This document shows positions 1 through 11,741 of a stretch of 64,000 nucleotides of DNA, piece after piece. Under the pieces are notes generated by a model. It saw nothing but the letters and a program-made list of their open reading frames with translations, had not been told where the DNA came from and made no database searches. Source of the DNA: Gymnogyps californianus (lineage: Eukaryota; Chordata; Aves; Accipitriformes; Cathartidae). The DNA lies in the NCBI RefSeq assembly GCF_018139145.2, contig NC_059474.1, positions 44,038,344 through 44,102,343 of the forward strand, in the 5' to 3' direction. The position numbers were made by a program, and so were the translations under genes. Within the stretch, counting starts at the first letter, position 1, and every line of letters begins with the position of its first letter.

Positions 1-1704
1 GAAATACTGGATTCAACTGAATATATAAAAATATTTGGGAATGAAAAGATCTTGGAATATAGCACGTTACAGTGGAGCATCTCCTTGCTATCTGACTTTT
101 TTTGCTGACTGTCTAGCTTCATAAGTATGCAATTTACAGATTAATAACATCATTTTCATCCTCAAAAATTAATACTTCAGAATAACAAAGCATGATGAGA
201 AATGATAACCAATACTAAAGGTTAGCAGCAGTTAGGAAAGGAAGCCCATATATTGACTGTCCTCCAGAAAATAAATTACTAAATTCCAAAATCAGTCTGT
301 GATACTTCTGACAGATTAAAGAATTATTATTGTCTTATTTAATTGCAATGTTTTAGTAAGTTTACATATTTTAAGTTGAAAATAGTATCTTAGCACATAA
401 ATTTTGTATGTTGTGGTTACTATGTTTCCTGCACTCAGAAATGGACATTATATTTAATTTAAAACTGTGAGGACACAAAAAGATCAGATGTATTTTATGA
501 AAATGTAATTTAATTGAAATAATTTTCAATTTTATGAAACATTAATCATGAGCAGAATGTCTGTATGGAACATTAATTTGAGGCAGTAAGAATAAGCAGC
601 TGCAGTTCCCTGATATGGTATCTGCAGCATTTATATTAATTATCTCGTAACATAGACTAACTGAAGTAGGAAATTCATTATGTTTAGTTAAATAGTAAGG
701 AAATCAGAATGCTTTTATTTGTTAATTTCAAGGTATCTTCTTAAAATCATTGGCCCTAAAGGTAACAGATGGCTAATAAACTTCATGAGCTTATAAAAAT
801 AGAAATATACATATGAAGTTTTTCCATTTACAGCCTTTTTTTAAAAGAAAGTTCTAATTATACATATGGGACTGTAAAAAGATGACTGAAATGACTGTCC
901 CATCTTTTAGTTACAAGTTTGAAGGGCTTTTTGTCCTTCTGCCAAATTTATTGGGTTTTGTGACCACATTTCTTTTTGCCATATGTTACTCTTCCCATTT
1001 GTGACAGAGAAGATACAGAGCTAGAAATGCTGCTGTATATAGCAGGAATTGTAAGGCCATTTGCATACAATTTTAGTTCTGGTGTTCTTAGACATTTAGA
1101 GTTAGCCAAATGGGGACTAGCCCTTAGTCTGGAGCCAGGAATTTTCAGTTCAAGCAATCAGTTCCTCAGGGCTGAATTCATAAACCTATGCAGAATGGCA
1201 GCCTTGCAGAGTTCTGATGCTCAGTAGGTACGCTTTATATAACATTCCAGTTTACTTTAATAGATACTGGCTTTAAAGGCAGCACTGAATTCTAATGGCA
1301 GTATTAGGGTTACCATATTTTCACACAGGGCCTTCTGGAAAAGAAATACGCAGTTGATCAGTGCATCTCAGATGCATAAGATCTGCTGCGCAGCCATACA
1401 CTAGTACATGAATGGTAGGTAATGCATTGAAAGGGCATTGGACTACATAAGCATCAGCTGTGGACTGCTCTAAATAATCCTTCTCACAGTTGAGTTGGAA
1501 TTGCTGCTGTAACCAGGTTTCTGGATGTCTAGCAATCGTGGACCGATGGGTGCAATCCTCAAGTTACAGCATGAAAAAATGCTCTTGTACTTTTCAGGGA
1601 AAACAGTGTAGAGTTACAAGATAGTAGATAGTAGCATATTGTTCCTTTTAAAGAGGGGTAGTCTTTCATATAGTGAGGAACCTTCATGTGAATGGCACAA
1701 TGAT

Positions 1705-1830
1705 GGCAGGATGTGAATGACTGGACACTGCCCTGAGCAACCTCGTGTAATTAGACCTGCTTTTAGCAGAGAGTAAGACTGAATGACTTCTGGAGTTCCT
1801 TTCCAACATCGATCATTCTGTGATTCTGTG
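1705..1830 (+). mobile_element. Old CR1 LINE 3'-end fragment
   Basis: The segment has the layout of a CR1 3' untranslated end in + orientation. It contains 'tggacactgccctgagcaac', a degraded 'gacctgcttttagcagagag', then 'tggagttcctttccaac', and ends in two copies of the terminal octamer ATTCTGTG (1815-1830). Divergence from the recent-CR1 pattern is high, so it is an old copy. The left edge is approximate. The antisense frame at 1614-1859 is a shadow of this repeat. Confidence 0.75.
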
Positions 1831-4515
1831 ATCATATGCAGTGATTCCAAGACACACAAAAAGTTGGGATGATCAGAAGTCTTGCTTTAGCACACATTGA
1901 TTGTGAAGTTACCCATCTCACATGGAGTAATTCCTAGTTTGCTGTAGGAGGTGGTTGATGTGTACCCTGTTCTTCAATTGTCCATATGCTCTCTGTATAT
2001 TTAGTTCTTGGTTATTTTATTATATACATGAATTTATGAATATAGTTCTGCCTGATTGCAGGACATTGTATGTGCTGGGGATGATCTTCTGCAGTTCTGG
2101 TTGTAGCGGGTGTGTATCTTGAAACACATGGTAGAGTTGTGTGGCAAGCACAACCACATGATGCGATAGTGGAGTACCACGTCGTGTCTTGGAAGCGTGC
2201 CTTCTGGCAGGGCAAGGTACTTCATATCTCACTCTGAAACAAAGCTTTAATCTTGCTCCTACAACTTAATCCACTGGCCGTATTGTCAATAAATCATAGT
2301 TTTCAGGCTAACTGGCCATTAGTGGATTCAGGAATGGAAGTGTCATATTATGTTATGTTATATAAAGACATCAGGAACATTCTGGCTGTGGGGCACAAAA
2401 GAAGACAGATCAGTGGGCGAGTTCTACACTTATATTACTGTTAAGCTGTGTGCTAATAATTTCTTTAGGTTTATATAGCTTCCTTCACAACTGTCAGGCC
2501 TTCTGCTCGTAGAATTGAATATTGAACTGAGATCTGCTGCTGAAAAAGTAGGTAAAAGTATCTCTTCCCGAAGTAAACAGACACACAGGTGCTATCTACA
2601 GCCTTGTGGTCCCATATATTATTGTGAATGTTGCCACATAGTGTGGGGTGTGTTTATCACTTCTTTTTTTTTTTCTAAATCACTTTTTGACCCTTCACTT
2701 AACAAAAGCTGCTCCTTAATACAACAGTATTTCAGTGTGTTTATTGTGTCAATATGGTAATGATTTACACTTGTTAAACTACAGATAATTTTATATATAT
2801 GTCTCTGTGTTTATACAAAAAGTGTACACTGTTAAAGTAACTTATTTTCTGTTGTGTAGGAAAGCTAAGACTGGTTTAAATACATTAGGGGATTCAATCT
2901 GTTATGCTAGTCCCAAAATGTGTTCTGCATGTCTTTACAGCTTTCAGTAGCACTATTTTTACTTCTTCATCAATTAGCTTGAGTTGAAAGGCACTGGAAG
3001 AACACATACTGATTAGCATTTTCAAATACTCTACTTCCAATCAGTAAATTATATTCAAATGCCAACACAAATTGTAACATTTACTGTATGTGAAAACAAA
3101 TTGAACAGTTGGTTCCACCTAACATTTAAATAATATTTATTATAAAGATATTTCTGGATTGGGTACCTATAAGTTTTCAGATCCCTTCATTTTTTGCATA
3201 GCTGTATATGTTGGTTTTAAAAGACAGTTTTTATTACTTCAAATGACAGGAGACTCCAGTAAACTTTGAGCTAGTGACTTCATTTTACCCCATACTAATT
3301 CTCTTAATGGCTATTAGAATTGATTGTAATAGCAGGAATGCCTTGCATTGGCATTAGACAAAAACAGAAGTACTTCTTGGCAGGTTCCTGAGTGGATTCA
3401 TGTGATTTAATATGCATTTTTTGATTACTGTCTAACCTTCTACAACCTTTACTGTCTGTCTTTCGCCATTAAAGATTCATCTCCCAGTCTATCATGTGAA
3501 ATTATAGTCTGAATAGATCTGAATTACCTCATCTTGACCTATTTTAAATCAGTACAGACCAATGCGTACAATAATTTCAGCAGCATGTATCTTTAGAAGC
3601 TGATCAGCGGGACAAAAAGTCCCTAAACATATTCTAGAACGCATCAACCCATTAATTAATATAATTTTTCATCATATAGCATAACCCTGAGCAAGCACGT
3701 TTCAATGGCAAATAGCGTTCTAGTGAACGGAGTATTAGGCTGATCCTCTCTGTTACAGAATACAAGGTTTATTCACATAAATCCATGTGAATTAAGGTAG
3801 AGTGCTGAGGCAGGTACTGTACTGAGACCAGGATGCAAGATCAGAAACAAAGCCAAATGTAGACATTTTCAGTAAATATACCTGAATTTTTTTGTGACTT
3901 AAAGATTTTGCTTAAGCATAACTCAGGGTTACGTTGTGCAGCCCAACTCCTCTGAAAAGAAATTGTGTTTGTAACTGTGATAATGTCTGAGTATTGTTCT
4001 CTGCTTCTTATGACTTTCTGAAAGCTACTTTTTAGACTGAAGTCTTTTATATCTGTTCTGTGTTCATTTGAATGTTCTTGGAAAGTTGAACAAAACTTAT
4101 TGATAAGTTTCTGTGTGAGTGGGAATTCAATTGTTTATTTTACTATTTTAAAGGTTATTTTACTACTTCTTTCCTTTTTACATGTCAAAACAGGAACAAA
4201 AATCTGAAGTGTGATAAGTGCTTTTTGAAAAAAACTTTTATATAGTTGCAGGTTTTTGACATTCAAAATCATATCTTTAACATGTGGAATACGTTAGACA
4301 GGATTTTATACTTTTTTAATAACCCACATGATAAGAATCTTCAGTTTGTCTGTGTATGTATGGCTGACTGAATACATGGAACATTAAATGGGATTCTTTC
4401 TCTAGTCTGAGGCCCTCAGTTTACTCGGAATGTACAAATATTGCCTTAGTCATTTTGGCCACAGTATAGAAATATGACTTTATTATGAAACAAAAAGGAA
4501 GGGAAAATTCCATAG

Positions 4516-4533
4516 TAATATAATATTATATTA
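4516..4533. repeat. Perfect 18-bp AT palindrome
   Basis: The sequence TAATATAATATTATATTA equals its own reverse complement. It lies in AT-rich intron and contains no G or C. It may be a chance product of composition, and no flanking element edges were seen. Confidence 0.7.
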
Positions 4534-7500
4534 AGAAGTAATATGGAATCTGTGTACTAATTTGATATAGAAATGCTCAAAGAGCTGATAACAAATAAAG
4601 CTAATATCTAAGCACCATCATTTTTTATTCTTTGAATGACCTAACAAATTCTGATATTTTCCAGCAGTTTTAATCATATATGTTCATGGGCACTGACATA
4701 TGTGGCAAAAATAAATACACTTTTTAGCATTACTTCTATATATGCAGCATTCGGTTTTTTGCTGGACTGAATGTGTGAGCAATTAGTCTATACTCATATT
4801 TTGTGTGGGCAGAAATATCTCTTGTTACCAAAAAACTGCCTGTCCATAGTGACTCAGGTACAACGAAGTCATTGCTGACTGTGCTCTAAGTATGTATTTT
4901 TTCATAAATGAATTTACTATCTAAAAACCTATGAAAAAAGAGTTAGGTTTCTCTAACTTTTGATCAACTCTGCTTGCTTTATGCTTCTTAAATAAGACAG
5001 TAACATATTTATCACATGTATTCTTTTGATGATGAATTGGCTGTTAAGTAATCTGAACTTTGTATATTTTGTTTTATCGTCTTTTCTTTCTTTTGTGCTA
5101 TGAAAATTGGATGCTTCCTACTGTTTAAAGTTTAAGCAGAGAATATTTTAATTTCAAAATAATTTTCAAATCATTTCAGATATGAATTGTATTACCTGCT
5201 ATCTGGTTCACTGAAATTGTAAGATGTTTTATAGAGTAAACAGTCTTACCCTACGCTGATGCACAATGTAACACCATTGTGCTGTGACCAGTCTACTACT
5301 GTACAAGCCCAGTTCAAGGTAATGGTGAAAGAAGGAAGAGACTGGGGCGGCAGGCTGCAGCGGGAGCAGGGTCCTAGCCCACATAGCCCATCCCATAGTT
5401 TCTCTGGTGACGTCTCTGCTACTGCCATGGAAGAGATAAGGTAGTGAACCATAAGTAGTGCCCGTGACAGCTACTTTCCTGAAACAGTAATCTGTGTGTA
5501 CCTGAGACAGGGACGGGAACGAGAACAGAAAGCTGCTACATCCTGTCCCACAGCTACTTCTTACAGTGGCTGCATGTTGTCCAGACATTGGCCCCTTTCT
5601 TTTCTAGGGCAGGGAGCATAGGAAATAGAGAGGACAAGCAGAAAGCGCAGGATTTTTTTAGGTAAGGGAGAGAAGAGGAAAGAAGAGTTTATCCAAAAGT
5701 CTCAAAACAGTGAATCCTCCCCATATCTCATTTAACCTTGCTTAACATTAAAGCTGACAGGCCCATCACCACCTCCCAAAAGTTCTTGTGCTACTTCCCA
5801 GACTTACTTTCCCCTGTTTTTTTTCTTTTATCACCAAAAATATTTTCTTCCTGAAAAGAGACTTTTTTAAAATTGGACTTTTTGCAAGATGATAGGACTT
5901 GAGACAGCTCTGTTCAGCAGATTAATAGAGAAACATAGATAATTTTAGGCCATATTTATTATTCAATAGTCTATTTGAAGTTCGCACTACATATATAAGT
6001 TCTTACAGCAAAATTTCCCCCTAGACTGTACCTGAGTATGGTCCTTGCCCTGTAAGCCAGAAATTATGCTGTTTTCATAACTTGAGAATGACTGCTTGAT
6101 ATGCCACTTACACTTGTTGCGGGGTGGTGAGTAATCTGATCAGACTGATCCAAATAAAAAAATTGTTAAGGTTTGAATCAACATTAAAACAAGCAGTATT
6201 CATGATGTATTAGGTTATGGTAGCCCCTATTCTTATTCATAAGTTTGAACCGTAGTTGTAAAGCACAATTGTACAAAAAGTTTAGTACAAAGTTAAAGAA
6301 TAACATTGATCTTGAATTGTCCTGGAATTTGCTTTTAGCTATTCATGCATACCGTACAAAAACACTTTAATGGAAATTTGTATAATATGGCTTCTGCCAT
6401 ATAACGTTAGAGTTATATTCAGTTTTGCAATTTGCTGTGCATACATACGACCCCTGTAGAGCAGCTTCCAGATTATTTTCCTAATGTAAGAACATGCAAA
6501 AAAGCTAATACACGATTTCTGGTTTTATGTGTTTATAACTGAACATGGAAGCAGGTTCATGCAAGGTGGACTGTTTCATGTACTGTGTTAATACTAATTA
6601 AATTTATTTGGAATATCTTTGAAATATCAATCATAGTATATTTAGAAGTACAATATTTGAAGCAGTAAATATATTGTTTAGCCCCAAATCTGAAAATACT
6701 CTAATTTTAGAGCTTTCCTAATTCATATAAATATATAATTTTAATGAAGAAAATACTATGCAAATTTAATGTTAAGAAGTTGACTTTCTAGATGCCACAT
6801 GAATTGCTACTTATATAAAATATATTGTAAGCACCATTATGTGTGACGAAAGAAGTGTATGTGCTTCTTCTTTTCTGTCCAGTTTTGGCACACATGTCTG
6901 TGCTGAGACAGGACCAAACTGGGGTTTTACTACCTGATTTACCTTTGGGAACTGTCAAAAGATTCAGTCTTTTCCTTTGAGAAAATTTCTCTGTCAAGCC
7001 ACTAGTCCTCTGCTTCTCTGTGTTACCTGATGGGGTAATGAGTGCAGCTGTCCTGCCACTGTCATGGCTTAAGTAGTCCAAGCACCTTGTACCTAATAAC
7101 TTAGGAAATGGGAGGTCTTGGCCCAAAGGTGCTCAAATGCTAATCTCTAACTATAGAAGTAGCTGTACTACTTTAAGGATCTATTTGCCACTACTAATAC
7201 CCAATGTTCTTACATACTTACGTAAATCTGTTTTCTGCTTTGTCATTTTCTGGTATAAAATATCATGTTCTAATAAGGTCTCTTTTTATATATATGTTTT
7301 TTAATTCTCATGTCAGGATAGTACTAGCTTTTTTTTCCAGTAATCACAATATAAAAAACTGAATTATTCTCATCAGACTGTTTTATGTTTCTGAAATGCT
7401 TCAAACAACATAATGTAACAGAATATTTAGAGAGGACCATATGCAGGAGTAACCATGGAATTGAATGAATACTGACATCAGGTGATAGGGAATTAACCTT

Positions 7501-7701
7501 AAGTAGCCCCAACCAAAACCATGTAACAGGAACCATAAAATGAAAAATAAGTTCTTAATTATGATTTTTTTCTTATTATTTTGCTATTTTAATGTTAGGA
7601 TAGCTAGATCTTGAAAAGCATTCGGGAAAATAATAAGTCTACTGAAATCTGAAACTTAAATTTCTCAATGGAAAATTCCAAAATAGAGAAGAAAAAAAAA
7701 A

Positions 7702-7722
7702 GGGTGGGAGTGGGGGAGGGGG
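7702..7722 (+). other. SPOCK3: Putative G-quadruplex motif in SPOCK3 intron
   Basis: Four G-runs (3, 3, 5 and 5 G) are separated by loops of 1, 3 and 1 nt. This satisfies the usual G3+N1-7 rule on the + (sense RNA) strand. It is flanked by A-runs on both sides and lies about 200 bp before the antisense LTR. Folding is inferred from the pattern only. Confidence 0.6.
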
Positions 7723-8334
7723 AACCAGAAAAAAAAATCCAGTGTATTTCACTTTCCAGCAGTCAAAATTAAATTGCATGATTAGTTGTTATTTAACCAA
7801 CTCAAAATTTTAACATATTTTAAGCATCCTGTGGAAATGAAATGATTGATAGTTTCATGGCAAGAATTCTAATTTGCTGGCTGGTTCTACCATTTAAATC
7901 TTTTTCTGAGATGCTAGTAAATGAACTGCGTTGGGTTGACCCTGGCTGGATGCCAGGTGCCCACCAAAGCCACTCTATCACTCCCCCTCCTCAGCTGGAC
8001 AGGGGAGAGAAAATATAACGAAAGGCTCGTGGGTCGAGATAAGGACAGGGAGATCACTCACCAAATGGGCAAAACAGACTCGACTTGGGGAAAAAAAAAA
8101 TAATTTATAACCAGTCAAATCAGAGTAGGATAATGAGAAATAAAACCAAATCTTAAAAACACCTTCCCCCCACCCCTCACTTCTTCCCGGGCTTAACTTT
8201 ACTCCCGATTTCTCTACCTCCTCCCCCACAGTGGCACAGGGGCATGGGGAATGGGGGTTGCGGTCAGTTCATGACATGTTGTCTCTGCTGCTCCTTCCTC
8301 CTCAGGGGGAGGACTCCTCACACTCTTCCCCTGC

Positions 8335-8665
8335 TCCAGCATGGGGTCCCTCCCACAGGAGACAGTCCTCCATAAACTTCTCCAATGTGAGTCCTTCCCA
8401 CAAGCTACAGTCCTTCATGAACTGCTCTAGTGTGGGTCCCTTCCATGGGGTGCAGTCCTTCAGGAACAGACTGCTCCAGCACAGGCTTCCCACGGGGTCA
8501 CAGCCTCCTTTGGGCATCCACCTGCTCCGGCGTGGGGTCCTCCACGGGCTGCAGGTGGATATCTGCTCCACCGTGGACCTCCACAGGCTGCAGGGGGACA
8601 GCCTGCCTCACCATGGTCTTCCCCACAGGCTGCAGGGGAATCTCTGCTCCGGCACCTGGAGCACC
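8335..8665 (-). repeat. Imperfect GC-rich tandem repeat inside the LTR
   Basis: On the minus strand, phrases of the form 'gcagcctgtggaggtccac' and 'ctggagcag' recur at intervals of roughly 40-57 bp. Copies are imperfect and unit length varies. The repeats explain the long open frames on both strands here. The exact period was not computed. Confidence 0.6.
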
Positions 8666-8777
8666 TCCTCCCCCTCCTTCTTCACTGACCTTGGTGTCTG
8701 CAGAGTTGTTTCTCTCACATCTTCTCAGTCCTCTCTCTGGCTGCAATTGCTCCTCCCCTGTAACTTCTTTTCCCTTT

Positions 8778-8789
8778 CTTAAATATGTT
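8778..8789 (-). promoter_or_regulatory. TATA-like element of the antisense LTR
   Basis: The minus strand reads AACATATTTAAG, a TATA-like box about 165 bp inside the LTR's 5' end, where a U3 promoter is expected. Whether it still fires is unknown. If active it would transcribe antisense to SPOCK3. Confidence 0.4.
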
Positions 8790-11621
8790 ATCACAGAGGT
8801 GCTACCACCGTCCCTGATGGGCTCAGCCTTGGCCAGCGGCGGGTCCGTCTTGGAGCCGGCTGGCATTGGCTCTATCGGACATAGGGGAAGCTTTTAGCAG
8901 CTTCTCACAGAAGCCACCCCTGTAGCCCCCTCTGCTACCAAAACCTTGCCACACAAACACAATAAATGTTCTTTGATAAAAAACTGTGATACTCGAAATA
9001 TGAGACATTGTTCTAAGCCCATGCTTTAAATCCTTGCTGAGAACACAGTTTGTCCATGTAAATTATTAAGTGTGTGGATTAGTGTAGTTCTGCTGCATCT
9101 CGTGTATATTTCACATATAGAAGACTTCTGAATTACTTGACATATTAGAAATGTCATGAACCAAAAATTCACTGTGCATTTAAATTAATAATGCAGTAAA
9201 TGTAATTACCTGCCATGTTTGAAAGTTGACTCCAGCACTTGAGTAGCTGTGGGGTGTAAAATTGGCAAATGATGGTCTTAATCAGTTTGTTTTGCATTGC
9301 CTTGATTTTTGAAGGTGATCTATTCCCATGATAGAGTTATCAAAATCATTAAAATGAACGAAAAGTTATTACAATTTTCTCATTCTTAGTTTTGAGATAA
9401 AACCCATAATTTAAATTGTCAAGCAAATTTGGGGAAAAGGGTTATAAGAAGTTGAAGTTGGAAGAATGTCCCTAATCTGAGATCTGATATGGGATGTGTC
9501 TGATGCCCAAAATGTGCCATATGTACCTTCCATTTTGAAAGGAATGCAATTCACAGGAGCACAGAAAATGCTATTTTATGTCATGTTATGCATGACAGTG
9601 GCTAGTACCAGATGCTGAAACAGCAAGCTCTATTTTATTCTTATATCTAATAGCCAAAGAGGCACTGTCTCCTTTTCTTAGTGCTTTTTTACATCTTAAT
9701 GAGCTTAGGAGATGATTAGCTTCAGTGTGTCTACTTGGCTGCTTCTACAGAAGGGAGGAATTCATACATTCTCTCCATCATGCTCCAAGTGCTGTGCTCC
9801 ATACCTGTTGATTCAATTCTAAAAGTCTTTCTCTTAAACCAAGGGAGGGTAGTTAGAGAAGGGAACAATATTATTCTATTTCACCTATAATGGGAGGGGA
9901 AATTAAAGAGGAGCAGGGTGTCCCAAGTTAATACCTGATTCTTTATGCTGACCTGTCAGCTGGTGCAAGGATTGGTAAAGGAAGGTGTCACTGTAGCAAA
10001 TGCAGAAATCCCACAAGTTTGAATTACGATGTGTAGTCTTGGCTCAGGAGACCGTTTTCATCTAGTTGTTGCGATGTGACATTTTTGAGCATACATGCCC
10101 ATATATCATTAAAAAAAATATTTTCTCCAGTTCCCTATCAAATTATCAGAAAAAAGTTTGTTCCATTACACAAGAGAAAAGCACAATACAAGTTTTATAA
10201 AAATGTCAGTTCGTAATATATGGAAATGTATGTATAGATTGCACCTAAGTCTTTCATGGAGAAAATCAAAGTCTCAAGAGAGACTTCAGCAACGAATGAA
10301 TAAACAAATGCTTAGATGCCTGCTGTTGTACAGGTATTGATAGTTGTTGACATAATGACATGTTTCAAGCTTACTCTAAAATACAAATACGTGTTTCACA
10401 GTGTTGTTCAATTTAATAAAGTGTGCTGAAGACTATGTCACCAAATATTATGGATTGCTACTTAATAAAGGAAAAGTAAGCTGAACTGGAGATTTATTTT
10501 CAAGACCGTCACTGTGAAGCTGTGCTAACTTCAAGTATGAGCTCTACAGATTGTAGCTTAGTCAGTTACTGGTAGACCTGGAAAACGATTCTGATTTGGA
10601 AGTGGTAACAGTTGACAAGGGCAGTGGAAGGTATTTTGTTACCTAGGGGAGCATACATCCAGTGCCTTTCCTGCTTTTGTCATCTTCCAGATCCTATTAT
10701 TTCTCTTGTCTTCTCCCAGCTTCTCTCAAACACATGAAATGGGAAAACAGAGTTCTGGAAGGGATATCTGCTTGCTCCAAGCACACCTTTTCTTTGCATT
10801 CTTCGGCAGCTTAATAGTGAAGGTGAATAGACCTCCCCACTGCACATCTTTATTACCTGCTTCTGCTGCTGGTTTCAGTACTAACTACCAGTACTGTACA
10901 ACACTTCAGCCAGTCTGCTACTAATCTGCTGCTCTTGATGCTACAGATGGTCTCTTTGGTCTTGCATGCTTTTTCTACCTTTACTGTTTCTGGTCAAAGA
11001 AGCCATCCTTTCCATCACCAAGTGGCTGTACGGTTGCCTGTTTGTAGTTAGGTGCTCACAAATGTTGGTTTGTAAAACTACATTCAATCAAATGAGCTTT
11101 CAGGACACTCTTGAAGCACTTTCTCTGTCAACCCTATTTCCTCTTTTCACGCTTCAGCATAGGAAAGCAAGTTGGGTGTTCCTGCATTATCTACCTAAAT
11201 TAGATCTCCAACCTGTTCTGGTAGGGCTTTCGTTATTATTGCCTTAATGAACGTAGAAATGAGACTCCAAAAGACTGTCATGGGTGTCTCTGCCATACAG
11301 CCTCATCTACAGTAAGATGTGAAAATATCTGTGCTAGAACTGTTTATAGTAGTTTGCAGTAGTTTGCAAAGGATGTTTTTAATTTCTAGATATATATAAT
11401 TTCATAATTGCTTTATACATCAGGCATTTATTTCTGAGGACCTTAATTGGGTTTTGAAGGCATACCTAAGTAATGAAACGGAACTTTATGAATTAAAGAA
11501 AGCTGTGGAACATATACATTTATATTATTTTATGTGTTTTACTTTTTTTTAGCACAGTTTGAAAAGTTCTATTTAGCATCCGGGAGAAAAACATTAAACA
11601 GCTCTGCATTTTGTTTTTCAG

Positions 11622-11741
11622 TGTGCAGTGACCTGGAATTCAGGGAGGTTGCAAACAGATTGAGAGACTGGTTTAAGGCACTTCATGAAAGTGGAATTCA
11701 GAACAAGAAGACTAGGATTGTTCAAAGGCCTGAAAGAACCA
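11622..11741 (+). CDS. SPOCK3: SPOCK3 exon: start of EC (SPARC-like) domain
   Basis: This is an internal coding exon of testican-3, 120 nt. The acceptor TTTTTCAG ends at 11621 and the donor GTAAGA begins at 11742. The exon completes a split codon (xTG) and reads 39 codons beginning CSDLEFREVANRLRDW and ending QRPERT, then gives one base of the next codon. It matches my memory of human SPOCK3 closely (CSDLEFREVANRLRDWFKAL is identical), with substitutions in the linker after NKKT. It encodes the first helix of the extracellular calcium-binding domain, and the leading Cys should form a disulfide. The alternative AG four bases further in would delete the Cys and is rejected. The protein is a secreted heparan/chondroitin sulfate proteoglycan prominent in nervous tissue. 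Testicans are reported to affect protease activity. Confidence 0.96.

Larger units (their letters stand above)
7927..8955 (-). mobile_element. Solo LTR of an endogenous retrovirus, antisense in SPOCK3 intron
   Basis: Read on the minus strand, this 1029-bp block starts TGTGTGGCAAGG and ends GGGTCAACCCAACGCA, giving the TG...CA ends of a retroviral LTR. It is far more GC-rich than its surroundings. I recognise the sequence from memory as a dispersed LTR found in many neoavian genomes. Internal features include a TATA-like CATATTTAAG, a GC-rich tandem-repeat section, and a purine-rich then T-rich 3' third. No gag, pol or env sequence is attached, so it is a solo LTR left by recombination. A clear target-site duplication was not seen (TGAAC on the left, AACAC on the right), which fits an old insertion or an edge misplaced by a few bases. 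Frames of up to 183 codons inside it on both strands are products of GC composition. Confidence 0.82.
1..11621 (+). other. SPOCK3: SPOCK3 intron (3' part), upstream of the first exon in the window
   Basis: This stretch ends in a splice acceptor (TTTGTTTTTCAG, AG at 11620-11621) and reads as intron. I searched by eye for the Kazal/follistatin-like exon that should precede the EC domain (Cys-Pro-Cys-Pro region) and did not find it, so that exon is probably upstream of base 1. A small exon could still have been missed. Contents that can be named are an old CR1 tail near 1705-1830, a G-rich quadruplex motif at 7702-7722 and an antisense LTR at 7927-8955. Open frames such as 976-1227 and 5229-5588 show no recognisable protein. 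The rest is AT-rich unique sequence. Confidence 0.75.

Noticed and set aside
8231..8897. Frames of 183, 155 and 122 codons on both strands
   Set aside because: They lie wholly inside a GC-rich solo LTR with tandem repeats. Open frames on both strands come from composition, and no retroviral protein motif is present.
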